Positions 20,801-31,151 of a stretch of 64,000 nt of DNA are shown one piece after another. Source of the DNA: Balamuthia mandrillaris (taxonomy: Eukaryota > Discosea > Longamoebia > Balamuthiidae). The notes under the pieces were generated by a model, which was not told where the DNA came from, made no database searches, and saw only the letters and a list, made by a program, of their open reading frames with translations. Numbering within the stretch: the first letter of the stretch is position 1; every line of letters begins with the position of its first letter. The position numbers and the translations under genes were made by a program. The stretch is taken from NCBI GenBank assembly GCA_031835245.1, contig JAVKOQ010000184.1:42623-106622 (forward strand), in the 5' to 3' direction.

Positions 20801-21682
20801 GAAGCATTGGAGTAATACTTGAGGGTGCTCGCTTTTGCCCTCACGAGCTTCACGTTCCTCAATGCCGGTCAAGAATCTCTCCAAGCTATCAATAACCTTT
20901 GTATCGGACATGAATTTTTCAGAGGTAAGATGTTAACCAAAAAATAAAACAGAAAGAAGAATGAAGAAAGAAGCAAGGAGCGAAGCTAACCAAATTATAT
21001 CTCTTAGAGAGAGAAGCTGACTTGCCAAGCAGAAACAGGGCATCCAACGGATCAGTCAAAGTGAAGAAGTCGGGGTCATCCTCAGAGACGGCCTCCATCC
21101 TCTTGATTCCAGACTGCAACAACGCGATAACCTGTTCATCCTGGCCAAGGAAGTGATAAAACTGACCTAGCTGTATTTCAAGCGGTCCAAGAATAGATAA
21201 GTCCTTCGCTTCGGCTATGTCTCGTGCTCCGGTCAAACACTTTAGGAAGGAAAACATCAATGAGGCGATGGTGAAGGATGAGAAGCAGCAAAGCAGAGAA
21301 GGGTGAGGAGAAAAAGCAAGAAGAGGAGAACTAGAGAGATGAGAGAAGAAGAAGAACAAGAAGAATAACAAAAAGAACAAGAAGAAAAGAACGAGAGAAA
21401 ACAAGAGTAATGAAAAAATGGGAGACAAACCGCTCGAGCTTGAGACAGCAACTCCACGTTGCCGGTGCTCAACGCCACGTTGGTGAACATGGAGCCCAAC
21501 AGGTACTGCACCCTGCAGAGCAGCACCTCGTCCTGTTGCTTCTGGGCCTGCTCGGCCACCTCCGCCAGCTGTCTCGGCTCCAGCTTCAACAGGTATTCCC
21601 ACGAGAGGGTGGCCTTGCCAGTGCTCTTTCTGGCTTTGGTGGCCACTCCTTTGCCTCTCGGCCTTTTTTGTTTTCGATCCAT
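17880..21682 (-). CDS. TPR-repeat protein with acidic C-terminal tail
   Basis: Six exons (21682-21431, 21239-20991, 20896-20402, 20299-19772, 19702-19547, 19445-17880) are all in phase 0 and give 1,081 residues. Nearly the whole length is helical repeats of TPR type, for example YSEMGYKERALSTLEQGDSL, NRGKLLSLMGRLGEAKHYL, GESHFYLGNFSIAINYL and RGQYYLCAGEIELASKPL. The last 220 or so residues are Glu/Val/Lys-rich and probably disordered. The N-terminus is basic (MDRKQKRPRGKG). The repeat layout loosely recalls the MAU2/Scc4 cohesin loader (NRGKLLSLMGRLGEAK against its VRGLFSFFQGRYNEAK-like unit), but the match is too weak for a name. It ends 12 bp from the convergent EEP fusion gene, so the 3' ends must overlap. 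Confidence 0.8.
20377..20392 (-). repeat. Short (CT)n in intron 3 of the TPR gene
   Basis: GA repeat on the plus strand, so CT on the sense strand, close to the donor side of intron 20401-20300. Confidence 0.6.
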
Positions 21683-21784
21683 TCGATTGGATTTTTGTTA
21701 ATTTAAATCAAAAACTATAAAAAACACACTCACGGGAAGAAAGGGGAGGCAAGGGAGGAAGGCGAGCGAGCGAGCGATATATTT

Positions 21785-21967
21785 TTACCGTGAGATCTTG
21801 GTGTTGCCGAGAAAGTAAGCGGCCGTGCCGACCACTCCAATCGCGCCGACGGCCACCGCCAACCAAAAGTAGGAGCTCCTGCCGCCCGAGGAGCCGCCGC
21901 TGCCGCTGCTGGAGGAGGCGACACCGCTATCTACTATCGGGTCACTGCCAAAGGGAAAAGAAGACAT
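21785..21967 (-). CDS. Small single-pass membrane protein (60 residues)
   Basis: Intronless reading frame starting MSSFPFGSDPIVDSG. The first half is Ser/Gly-rich. A single hydrophobic helix (YFWLAVAVGAIGVVGTAAYF, about residues 33-52) with small-residue spacing follows, then a short polar tail NTKISR. This is the layout of a tail-anchored or mitochondrial small protein. It lies in the 820-bp gap between two larger minus-strand genes, in the same direction. No family recognised. The support is the helix, the start codon and the lack of any better frame here. Confidence 0.5.
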   Translation of the reverse strand: MSSFPFGSDPIVDSGVASSSSGSGGSSGGRSSYFWLAVAVGAIGVVGTAAYFLGNTKISR

Positions 21968-22298
21968 ACCGCTTGTTTTTGTGTGTGTATAGAAAGGAAT
22001 AAAAAATCAAAGTGGCGAGAGAGGAGCGAAAGAGAGAGCGAGAGAGAAGCGAGCCCCTTTTTTTTGCTTTCTCTTTTTCTTCCTTCTTTTTTTCTTCGGT
22101 TTTTATTTTTGTCGACTTGATTGTCGGCACATATTCCAGACTGTGCCAACTTTACCCAAATTCGCCAGCGAAATTGGATTCATGCCAATTTTGTTCGCGT
22201 CCCCGATTCGACTCCCGGTGAAAACAATCTACTTTTTTGTTTTTGAAAAAATTCTTGGAATTATTTTTTTAAGTTTTTATTTTTCTTTACAAGGAGGT
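21968..22298. other. Intergenic spacer
   Basis: No gene supported. It holds GTCGAC at about 22111, and a stretch at 22119-22229 with a GATTCGACTCC that imitates a tRNA B-box but lacks the paired T-stem. Confidence 0.5.
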
Positions 22299-23945
22299 TC
22301 AGGCAAAGGACGAGGTGAGTAACGCTTGGGCTACGGCTTGCGGGTCGGAGAAATCGTGAAAGAGGAGATGAGGGTGGTGTGCTTTCAGTTTGTCGTAGCC
22401 GTGATGGCCAGTGGCCACTGCCACGGACACTAAGCCATTCACTTTGGCACCTTTTTTTTTCTATGCTTTCAACAAACAACAGCAAAAGAAGAAAAGAAAT
22501 GAAGAAACAAACAAACAAACAACAGTGAAACACAAATGCGTACATTCAATATCAAAAGGAGTGTCTCCGATGACGACCACATCTGCCTTTGCAAAAAAGT
22601 CCTCTTCGTCCGTTTGGGAGTGATAGTACGAGTTGGCCCTCTCCAGTGCCAACAACGGCAGGCGGTTGCGGTCGTGGGAGTCGCAGCCGTACGCTCCTAT
22701 GGGAAACAGGGAAGGGTCTATCCCGCTGCTCGCCAATTTGATTTTGGCTGTGTGCTCCATGTTCCCTGTTACCAGTCCGAGTAACACGTTGGTCTCCTTA
22801 TGTTGCTTCATCTTAAAAATTTAAAAAGAAACCAAACCAACCAAACAATCGACGACAACATTGCCAGAATGAAGTAGAAAGGAAACAAGAGGAGAGCAGG
22901 AGAAGAACGAAGAAGAAGAAGAGGTACAAGAAGAAGAAGAAGACGAAGAAGAACAAGAAGAACAAGAAGAAGAACAAGCAGAAGAACAAGAAGCAGAACA
23001 AGAACAAGAACAACAAGAAGAACAAGAAGCAGGAGGAAGAAGATGAAGAAGAACAAGAACAAGAAGAAGAACAAGAAGAAGAAGAAGAACAAGAACAAGA
23101 AGAAGAAGAAGAAGAAGAAAAGAAGAACAAGAAGAAGAAGAAGAAGAAGAAGAAGATGAAGAAGAAGAAGAAGAAGAAGAAGAAGAAGAAGAAGAAGAAG
23201 AAGAAGAAGATAATCAAGAAGTAAGAAGAAGAAGAAGAACAAGAAGAAGAAGAAGAAGAAGAAGAAGAAGAAGAAGAAGAAGAAGAAGAAGAAGAAGAAG
23301 AAGAAGAAGAAGAAGAAGAAGAAGAAGAAGAAGAAGAAGAAGCTGAAAGAAGAAGAGCAAGAACAAGAACAACAAGAATAAGACTAACGAATCGAAGAAG
23401 AACGACAAGCAGAAAGCGAAGAAGAACAAAAACAAGAAGGAGAAAAGAAATGTGAAGAAAAACGACGGAATTGCTCTCACCTTTTCTTCTTTGAGAATGT
23501 TCAGCAGTTCAGGCACTCCAATCAATGCCCTTGGCCGAGCCACGTCCATCCTTGCTTCTCCATCTTTCTCCAGTTCCTCCACTTCAGCCCTCATCATCTC
23601 TGGAAATGTCTCCCAAACCTGTTCCATTTTGCTTGTCGACGATGAGCACAAAAAAGAGTAGTTGGAATGATGAGCAAAAGAACAAAGGAATGAAGAAAAC
23701 GAAAAAAATAAAGTAAAGAAGACCAACCAAACAATGTCATCAGGAGCAGCTCCGTTGCGAAGCATCAGGTCGTTGATGATGGCAGTGTCGGTTCTGCCAG
23801 CAAAGACGACGTCCTTCCGATGCACCGTCCTCTCGAAGACCTTGCTGAGCGTTCCCAAGAGGCTCCGTGCGCCCAACCCACCGCAGTCCAACAACGTCCC
23901 ATCAATGTCAAACAACAAAAGCCTTTTGCTCGCTTTCATCATCAT
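22299..23945 (-). CDS. HAD-superfamily phosphatase, phosphoglycolate phosphatase-like
   Basis: Exons 23945-23733, 23618-23481, 22811-22544 and 22450-22299 join in phase to 256 residues. HAD motif I is LFDIDGTLLDCGG; motif II is LLGLVTGN; the late motif is VVIGDTPFDIECAK, where the last cysteine codon is split by the final intron. The cap region includes AGRTDTAIINDLM. This matches the Gph/PGP-like branch that uses a nucleophilic Asp and Mg2+ to dephosphorylate small metabolites. A 669-nt intron (23480-22812) is almost entirely TTC-type microsatellite on the sense strand and has many near-splice sequences; its boundaries are fixed by homology and phase. Substrate not determined. Confidence 0.88.
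22905..23345 (-). repeat. Long (TTC)n/(TTG)n microsatellite in HAD gene intron
   Basis: About 440 nt of GAA/GAAC units on the plus strand, including an almost pure (GAA)n run of roughly 115 nt at 23228-23342. It is the longest triplet tract in the window. Confidence 0.95.
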
Positions 23946-24510
23946 CTCTCGCTACTCTTCTTTTTTTTTTGTTAATAGATCAGATCGTATTTCGTGTCGA
24001 CATGTGATCATTTGATTTTTGATTGGTGTTCTGAATATATTACTGTCGACCTGTCGATCACAAATTTTTGATTCTTGGTTGGCTGCTGTTCGAGCACCGG
24101 CTGGGTTCGGTTCGTGACGAGACAAAGCTTGTAATTCTTGCTGATCAAGGAGATTCCAAGTCAAACTACAACAGAGAGGTCAGTGGTATCTATAGTACTA
24201 AACTTGTTTTTTGTCTTGCAGCATCCATAGCAGGTCTTCTGGTTCTCTTCTCCCAAGAAATATTTTTATTAAAAATTTTTTTGGAAAAAATACTTGGTCT
24301 CCCGGCGTTATATAGTTGTGACGCTTCAGCGGAGAAAAAGACCGTGTGTTTATAAACACCAAAAAAAAAAAAAAAAGAAAGAAAGAAAGAAAGTAAGAAA
24401 AAAACCACCGAAAACATCAAAAACCGGCGAAAAACGCGAAAACCCCAAAATAAAACCCAAAAACAGAAAAAAATAATAATTTTAACACAGAAATCGCAAA
24501 GCAAGAAACA
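23946..24510. promoter_or_regulatory. Divergent promoter region with GTCGAC motifs
   Basis: Spacer between the HAD gene and the MAPEG gene. GTGTCGACATG at about 23995, CTGTCGACC at about 24043 and TGTCGATCA at about 24052 fall in one 65-nt cluster. A long A-run lies at 24361-24375. No coding potential supported. Confidence 0.45.
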
Positions 24511-25161
24511 ATGTCGAGCGGTACCGTGGGAGGCCTGCCGGGCGCTGGCACACCTGCCGTCTGTGCGGCCGGCGGGATACTGTGGCATCTTACTTTGCTG
24601 TCTGGCATCGCTGCCTACCGCTTTGTGCTCGTTCTGCAAGGTACCGCATTCCGCTTTTCCTTTTACTTTTGGAGCCTTCTTTAAAAAAAAAACAATCTGT
24701 TTTCGTTCATGCATTGTTCAGGCAAAGCGAGGGCAAGCTCTTTTCCGGGCGATCAAGCCCACGGTCCCGATTGGTATCGCCGCTTGGTTAGGGTACATAT
24801 GCTCACGAGCGACCCCCTTCTTTCTGTTATGTCTGTTCCTTTTCTCTTTTTTCTTTGTCGTTCTTTCTCTTTTTCCTTTGTGATGCTCTTTCTTTTTTTT
24901 AAAAAACAAAAATATGAAAAGGCCCATATGAACTCTGTGGAGAACCTTCCTTTGTTCCTTGGCACGGTGGTCTTGTTGGAGCTGCGAGGAGTGAGATCTC
25001 CCCTCGTGGACCTGTTCTCCCAACTTTGGTTGCTCTGCAGGATGTGCCAAAGCATCACGCACGTCTATTCGGGCTCCAACAGGGCCATCAGGTTCCGTTT
25101 CAGCTTCTTCCTAGCGCAGAACGCGTTCTTGGTCGCCATGCTGTACAAGCTTGTGTTCTGA
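24511..25161 (+). CDS. MAPEG-family membrane protein (microsomal GST-like)
   Basis: Exons 24511-24640, 24722-24792 and 24922-25161 join in phase to 146 residues, the usual MAPEG length. Four hydrophobic segments are visible. The exon 2-3 junction rebuilds RRLVRAHMNSVENLPLF, the MAPEG signature in which Arg, Asn and Glu line the glutathione site. Family members are trimeric enzymes of the endoplasmic reticulum or mitochondrial membrane with glutathione transferase, peroxidase or leukotriene synthase activity. Substrate cannot be assigned. A GTTAGG donor 8 nt earlier would drop two residues of the signature, so I chose the GTACAT donor at 24793. Confidence 0.88.
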
Positions 25162-25316
25162 AACAAACTGCGTTCTCCATTTTTGCTCGTCATCTGCTTA
25201 CTCCTTCTTCGCCTCGTTTCCTTCCTTATTCTTTCTCCCTTCTCCCTTCCCTTTTCCCTTCTGTCTTCCTTCGTTGGCTAGTTTCGTTGTGATCATCGTT
25301 TCATCTTCGCTCCATT

Positions 25317-26141
25317 TCAGTTCAACGACACTATCTCTTTTTCTTTCTCTAATGCTATGAGCTGTTCTTCATTCTCTTCGCTCTCATCGTCGTCACCCTC
25401 CTTTTCTTTGTCTTTGTCTTTGCTTTCTTCATTGGAGGCATGCGCAACATGTGTTCTTCTGGACGACCTTCTGGCCTCTGCCAGAAAGGCGTTGATAACG
25501 CCAACGATCTCTTCCTTGAACTCCTCGTTGTACGAGTCAAAGAAGAGAGTTACGTCCAAGTCATTCGTAAGCGAAGCTCTAACTTGTGTGTCCTCATCCT
25601 CTTCACCCCCTGTTAGCCTGCCTGCTTCCTCATTCTCATCGCTCTGTAGCTCTTTACAGTAAAGGCCCACGTTAACACGTTCAACATAAAGCAGACAGAG
25701 AAAACAAACATAGAAAGAAGAAAGGAACCAACCTAGGACCACTTTGGATATCCATTTGCCAGAGGCGTTCCTTTTGCTCTTCTTCACCGCCCTCACCACC
25801 TGCTCCAAGCTCTCCACCCTCTGGCTCTGCTCCCCACACAGCCGAAGCACGGTGGTCTGCCTGACTTTGTTCTTCCTCCTGTCCAGGATGACCTTTCTCT
25901 TGCCCATGAGCAGGACGACGAGCGGGGCCACCAGGAAGAGCGCCAACGAGGACAGGAGCAAGCCCACGTAGGGGCCGTTGGGGAGGGCTAGGCCGAGGGA
26001 CAGGCAGGCGGCCGCCACGGTGAGCACCACCCAGAACACGCCCAGCAGGGTTTGGTGGTGAGCCACGTCCAGAATGATGACCTTCCTGTCCGTGCGCTCC
26101 ATGAGCAGGCCTGGCTTGATGAATCTTTGTAGTGGCTCCAT
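25317..26141 (-). CDS. Two-TM membrane protein with PH-like C-terminal region
   Basis: Exons 26141-25733 and 25651-25317 join in phase to 247 residues. Two adjacent hydrophobic helices lie at about residues 30-52 and 56-78. They are followed by a soluble region of short strands (KVILDRRKNKVRQTTVLRL ... SLEQVVRAVKK) and, near the end, LDVTLFFDSYNEEFKEEIVG. This layout resembles bacterial-type PH-like domains on a two-helix anchor, but no family is recognised and the fold is an inference. The C-terminus is Lys/Glu-rich and disordered. The 81-nt intron has no stop and keeps frame. The gene converges on the MAPEG gene with 155 bp between stops. Confidence 0.7.
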   Translation of the reverse strand: MEPLQRFIKPGLLMERTDRKVIILDVAHHQTLLGVFWVVLTVAAACLSLGLALPNGPYVGLLLSSLALFLVAPLVVLLMGKRKVILDRRKNKVRQTTVLRLCGEQSQRVESLEQVVRAVKKSKRNASGKWISKVVLGWFLSSFYVCFLCLLYVERVNVGLYCKELQSDENEEAGRLTGGEEDEDTQVRASLTNDLDVTLFFDSYNEEFKEEIVGVINAFLAEARRSSRRTHVAHASNEESKDKDKEKEGDDDESEENEEQLIALEKEKEIVSLN

Positions 26142-26523
26142 GCTCTCTTTGTCTTGCTGCTACGTTTATTGATAAAAAATTGAAAATTTTCAGGCCTGTG
26201 TGTGATAGTTGTGGCAGGTCGATAATATCGGTGAAAAGTCGTCGAAGCAGATTCTATCTATCGGATATTCTGCCTGCTTCCGAGCGGTTGTCGCTGTCGA
26301 CAGTAATGAGGATATCGATAATTTTTTCGAAAGCAGCAAAGGAATTCACCGATCGATAGCACCTGCCCATTCCTCTCTGCCAATGCTCCCACGCCGAAGG
26401 AGAATAAACACGTATGACTCACGAAAGATAGTTCGATGTTTCCCTGTTCTCTTCTCTGGTCACAAAAAAAAAGGTTCAGGTTGCTGTCGTAAACACTCGC
26501 TCCACAACTAACACAACAACAGT
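26142..26523. promoter_or_regulatory. Divergent promoter region
   Basis: Spacer between the two-TM gene and the BIM1-like gene. It contains AGTCGTCGAAG at about 26237 and CTGTCGACAGTAATG near 26295, plus several TATCGATAA-like palindromes. No coding sequence supported. Confidence 0.4.
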
Positions 26524-27162
26524 ATGCCGGGTTTATGGGTCTCCCTCGTGATGGCTGTTCTGTTGGTGGCTGGCTATGTCGGCCACAGCCATGCTCACTT
26601 GTGCCTTGTGAACCCCATTCAACGCGGTCCTTTGCCAGAACTCAACCATGCCGGTTCTTCATCTCCCTCTGTCCATTTTTACTTTTGGTCTGATCCATTC
26701 TCACCAACACAACAACCAAACCAAAAGCCTCCCCGTCTTGCTTCCAACTGTCCGGTCCTTGTGGCAACGAGACCGCTGAACAACCACAAGTGGAGGTGAC
26801 AGCCGGCTCCCTCTACACCGTCGTCTTCCAGAAGAACCTCAACCACTGGCAGTCAGGAGACAACAGCGGCAGCTTCAAGGTCTACTTTGCGCCGGCCCTC
26901 GGAAAGCAGTTTGTGCAGCTGGCCACCGTGGCGGACAGCAACACCCCTTCCTTGACCTTGTACACCATTCCTGTGAAGATCCCTAGCTCCTCGTATGTTC
27001 TTCCATCATTCTTTCTTGTTTTTGTTTTTGTTTTCTGACTTGCAAAGCAGGATCGACCTCCCAAACGCAGTGTTGCAAGTGGTTTATGCGCCCGTGGGAG
27101 TAGGCCCCTTCTACCAATGCAGCGACATTGCCGTTCACCGTTCTGCTTCTATTCTCTCTTAA
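26524..27162 (+). CDS. Secreted copper-binding BIM1-like (X325, LPMO-fold) protein
   Basis: Exons 26524-26653, 26728-26992 and 27051-27162 join in phase to 168 residues. The signal peptide ends ...GHSHA, and cleavage there leaves His as residue 1 (HLCLVNPIQRG), as in copper-binding LPMO-like proteins. The core follows: CFQLSGPCGN, LYTVVFQKNLNHW with a second His, and the family-typical C-terminal GPFYQCSDIAV. BIM1-like proteins coordinate copper with the N-terminal His, an internal His and an Asp; all three are present as candidates. In fungi BIM1 takes part in copper uptake. Here an extracellular copper-binding role is inferred. The exon 1 donor (GTTCTT) was chosen for phase. The protein ends soon after the last motif. 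Confidence 0.72.
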
Positions 27163-27197
27163 TGCTTGCTCTTCGCTTCTGCGTTATCTCTTCTCGC

Positions 27198-27203
<6 letters not shown>

Positions 27204-27252
<49 letters not shown>
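27204..27252 (+). repeat. (CT)n tract downstream of the BIM1-like gene
   Basis: Pure CT dinucleotide run about 40 nt after the stop codon, in the spacer between convergent genes, probably in the 3' UTR. Confidence 0.9.
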
Positions 27253-27253
<1 letters not shown>

Positions 27254-27331
27254 CTTGCTAAAGTGTATTACCAATAAGGCCAGACCATGGGTTCTCTTTG
27301 TTTACAAACAGCGGTTAGTATGGGGAATGGT

Positions 27332-27895
27332 TTACATCCATATCCAACCAGATAGAAAGTCGACGGAAGGATTGAGGGTGGTCTTTGGATGGCCTTTCAG
27401 GTTGATGTGAGCGGTAACGCCTTGCCTTCCTGTGTCCACGTTGTACCCCTTCTCCATAAAGTAGGTCACGAGTTCAGTCTTTACCGTGGCTGGCAGCGGA
27501 AAGAGACAAGCGTGGTGGTGGGGAGAAAAAAAAAGAGCGGTAAGAGGGGGAGCAAAGAGAAGCAAAGAGAAGAGAGAGAAGAATATACCCAGTTCGCCCA
27601 CAACATGAATGCTATTCTGTCCCCACATCTCGCCCACTTCCAATGGAGCGGCGCTCTTCCCACCGAACCGCTCCTTACAAAACTCCTCCGCCATCGCCCT
27701 GATCTTCTCTTTGCGCTCCACCAACGAGGCAGAAGGCGCGGCGGTCTCGCCATTCACCACCAACGACCGAAAGTAGACCATGGTAATGTGTAACCTGTTC
27801 CCGGTGTCCAAGGTCAGGGCGTAACCGCCTCCTCCTCCTCGTCCTCTTCCTCCTCCTCCTCCACCACCACCACGTCTGCCTCGTCCTCCGTTCAT
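27332..27895 (-). CDS. Putative 2H-phosphoesterase-like protein
   Basis: Exons 27895-27589 and 27489-27332 join in phase to 154 residues. After a Gly/Arg-rich N-terminus (RGG-type) there is a first His-Ile-Thr strand (NRLHITMVYF). The end of the protein has a second His strand (GVTAHINLKGHP). Two His-h-(T/S)-like strands spaced about 90 residues apart are the hallmark of 2H phosphoesterases, which act on cyclic phosphates or RNA ends. The second motif has Asn in place of Ser/Thr, so activity is doubtful. The RGG-rich start suggests RNA contact. The 99-nt intron is stopless and frame-preserving. Assignment is tentative. Confidence 0.55.
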   Translation of the reverse strand: MNGGRGRRGGGGGGGGRGRGGGGGYALTLDTGNRLHITMVYFRSLVVNGETAAPSASLVERKEKIRAMAEEFCKERFGGKSAAPLEVGEMWGQNSIHVVGELGIFFSLFSLLLFAPPLTALFFSPHHHACLFPLPATVKTELVTYFMEKGYNVDTGRQGVTAHINLKGHPKTTLNPSVDFLSGWIWM

Positions 27896-28125
27896 CTTCT
27901 TTATTGTTTGTTTAGTTTAGTTTTGGTGTTTCTTCTTTTTTCTTTTTTCTTTTTTTTTTCTCATCTCAAATGTGTTCTATAAATCGTTATGTGAAAAAGA
28001 ACGAGAGAAGAAAGAGATGAGAAACAAAAAAAAAGAGTTGGTGGAAAGGGTTTGTTTTTTGAGATGAGAAAAAAAAAATACTTCAACAGGTGGTTTGGTT
28101 TCTTTTTCCTTTTTCTTTTGTTTGT

Positions 28126-29385
<1,260 letters not shown>

Positions 29386-30013
29386 TGTGAAATCTTTTTG
29401 TAAAAGAACAAAAGGGATTAGAAGAATAAAAGAAGAGTGCTAAACCAAACAAAAACTAACTCCGTCGCTCAGTCGATGGGATGAAACCCGAAACAAAAAA
29501 AAAGGAGTCACATAAATAGAAGCCAAATAAAAACAAACAAATAAAAATAAACACAAGAGGAGGTAGAAGAGGCCAACTCACCTTTTTTTTTTGTTGTGTT
29601 GTGGAGTTGAAGCTGGTGTTCTTTTTTGCCCTTTCTGTTTTGGCTTTTTTTTGTTTGTGTGTTTAAAAGAAAAAAAAAATGGGAAGGAGAAAGAAAAGGT
29701 TTCTTTGCCGTAACATAAAATTGCGAAGGAGGACGGGATAACAAATGAAAACCAAATAATAATAATAATACGCTTCTTAAGAATTGAAATATTTAAAACA
29801 ATTTCCAAATCGGTGGTTGCGGGTAATTGAACATGACTTTAAAAGGAAATAAATAATGTCGACATCTCGGTAAAAGGTTCATACCACGTCAGCCTAGCCA
29901 CTGGCTTCATCTGGGAGCTCAGCAAAAAGTGTCCAAGTTTGCTCCCCTTCCCGTTGCCCTCCCACCAAAATAAACGAGATTGCGATAGGAATGTTTGGAA
30001 TGTTTTGGAATGT
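29386..30013. other. Intergenic spacer upstream of the LIM gene
   Basis: No gene that I can support. AT-rich with (ATA)n at about 29756-29769 and an AATGTCGACATCTCGG palindrome at about 29855-29870. Confidence 0.5.
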
Positions 30014-30904
30014 TCAGCAACACGCCAAGCCAAAGAAAGGCAGCACAGAGGGCAGGTCTTGAATGTCCGCGATGGCTTGGTCGACGTACCACGGCAACCC
30101 GCTGCCGTCGCTTGTTGTTGCTGCGGGAGGGTGACCGACCAGCACCGTGTACATGCCCACGGTCTTGGCCGTCTTCAGGTTGCTCAGACTGTCATCAAAG
30201 AACAAGCACTCCTCGGCTTTGATCCTGACCACCGCTGTGCCTTCCTCGTCATCCTCTCTGCCACCATCATCGTTGTTGTTGTTTTTGTCATCCTGAGCGT
30301 GTATCCGATTGACATGGTTGAGCATAGTGATGTAGGCCTCTTGATGAGGCTTGCAGCCCAACCGAAGGATGAGGTAGTCCACGATGCCATCAAAGCAATC
30401 CTCGATGCCCAAATGGGCCAGCACCCGCTCCGCATGCGGTCGGTACGAGTTGGTGAAGATCCATTTGAACAGCTTTTGTCGCTCCTCCGTGCCGTTGTCG
30501 CGTCGCAGAGATAGCAGCATGTCCCTGAGTGTTTGTTTCCCCGGACTGGGTTGTTGTTTCGGCAAATTGGTGAGGAGGTGTGCAGGCTTGGAGGGCGCGT
30601 GGGCGTAGTCCAGAAAGTGGTCTACGTCCACGGTGTCGCTGTAGTGTGTGACCAGGCCGTTGATGGTCAGGCCGTACTTCCCGTAGTACTCATCGCAGAG
30701 GGCGGAAGCGCGGCTCGCCTCGGGGTCTTCGGGGTTATAGCCCTCTTCTTTCAAGATGTGTTTGGCGACATAGTCGATGATGAGGAGGTGCATGGCCCGA
30801 TTCAACGGGGCAGAGGCAGGATAGAGCGTGTTGTCCAGGTCGAAGAGCAGGGCCTTGATGTTGGGGACCGATTTTTCTTTCTTGCTTTGCTGCTGTGGTT
30901 CCAT
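30014..30904 (-). CDS. HAD hydrolase, pyrimidine 5'-nucleotidase-like (SDT1/PHM8 type)
   Basis: Intronless, 296 residues. HAD motif I LLFDLDNTLYPASAPL matches the SDT1-type DxDNTLY. Then THYSDTVDVDHFLDYAHAP, where yeast SDT1 and plant homologues have a similar Y/H segment. Motif II is WIFTNSYRPHAERVLAHLGI; motif III is GCKPHQEAY; motif IV is CLFFDDSLSNLKTAK. The family dephosphorylates UMP, CMP or related monophosphates. A cytosolic role in nucleotide salvage is inferred. An Asn/Asp-rich loop (DDKNNNNDDGGREDDEEG) interrupts the last part. It is divergent from the ankyrin gene at 31152 across a 247-bp spacer. Confidence 0.9.
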   Translation of the reverse strand: MEPQQQSKKEKSVPNIKALLFDLDNTLYPASAPLNRAMHLLIIDYVAKHILKEEGYNPEDPEASRASALCDEYYGKYGLTINGLVTHYSDTVDVDHFLDYAHAPSKPAHLLTNLPKQQPSPGKQTLRDMLLSLRRDNGTEERQKLFKWIFTNSYRPHAERVLAHLGIEDCFDGIVDYLILRLGCKPHQEAYITMLNHVNRIHAQDDKNNNNDDGGREDDEEGTAVVRIKAEECLFFDDSLSNLKTAKTVGMYTVLVGHPPAATTSDGSGLPWYVDQAIADIQDLPSVLPFFGLACC

Positions 30905-30937
30905 CTTCTTTCTGATATATTTGGTTCAGTTTAACAT

Positions 30938-30982
30938 TGTGTCGACCAATTGCCGTCGACACAAATTACAGTCGACAGGAAT
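30938..30982. promoter_or_regulatory. Cluster of three GTCGAC motifs
   Basis: TGTGTCGACCA, GCCGTCGACAC and CAGTCGACAGG follow within 45 nt in the spacer between two divergent genes, 35-75 nt upstream of the HAD start. This is the densest GTCGAC cluster in the window. Confidence 0.5.
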
Positions 30983-31151
30983 TGATTATTTTTGATTTTC
31001 CTTTGGAGGTAATTTATGCCGACAATGACGGTTCAGGCATCAGTGCTTGGAGCTTTGCAGGTGGACAGACGAAAGAGGAAGGGCAGACCCCACCCCGATT
31101 TTGTAGCACCACAGTTTGACAGAAGCATACCCCCCCCGAAAAGAGCGGAGA

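Noticed and set aside
20318-20911. Separate gene starting MSDTKVIDSLERF
   Set aside because: The ATG lies 15 nt upstream of an ACAAAG acceptor whose phase joins the preceding TPR exon; the TPR pattern continues across it, so it is an internal exon.
22119-22229. tRNA-like element with GATTCGACTCC B-box and GATTGT/ACAATC ends
   Set aside because: The T-arm cannot pair (A opposite C and C opposite C), no A-box at proper distance, and the end-to-end length of 111 nt does not fold into a cloverleaf by eye. At most a decayed tRNA-derived repeat.
22808-23242. Poly-Leu and poly-Phe reading frames
   Set aside because: Translations of the TTC/TTG intron microsatellite of the HAD gene.
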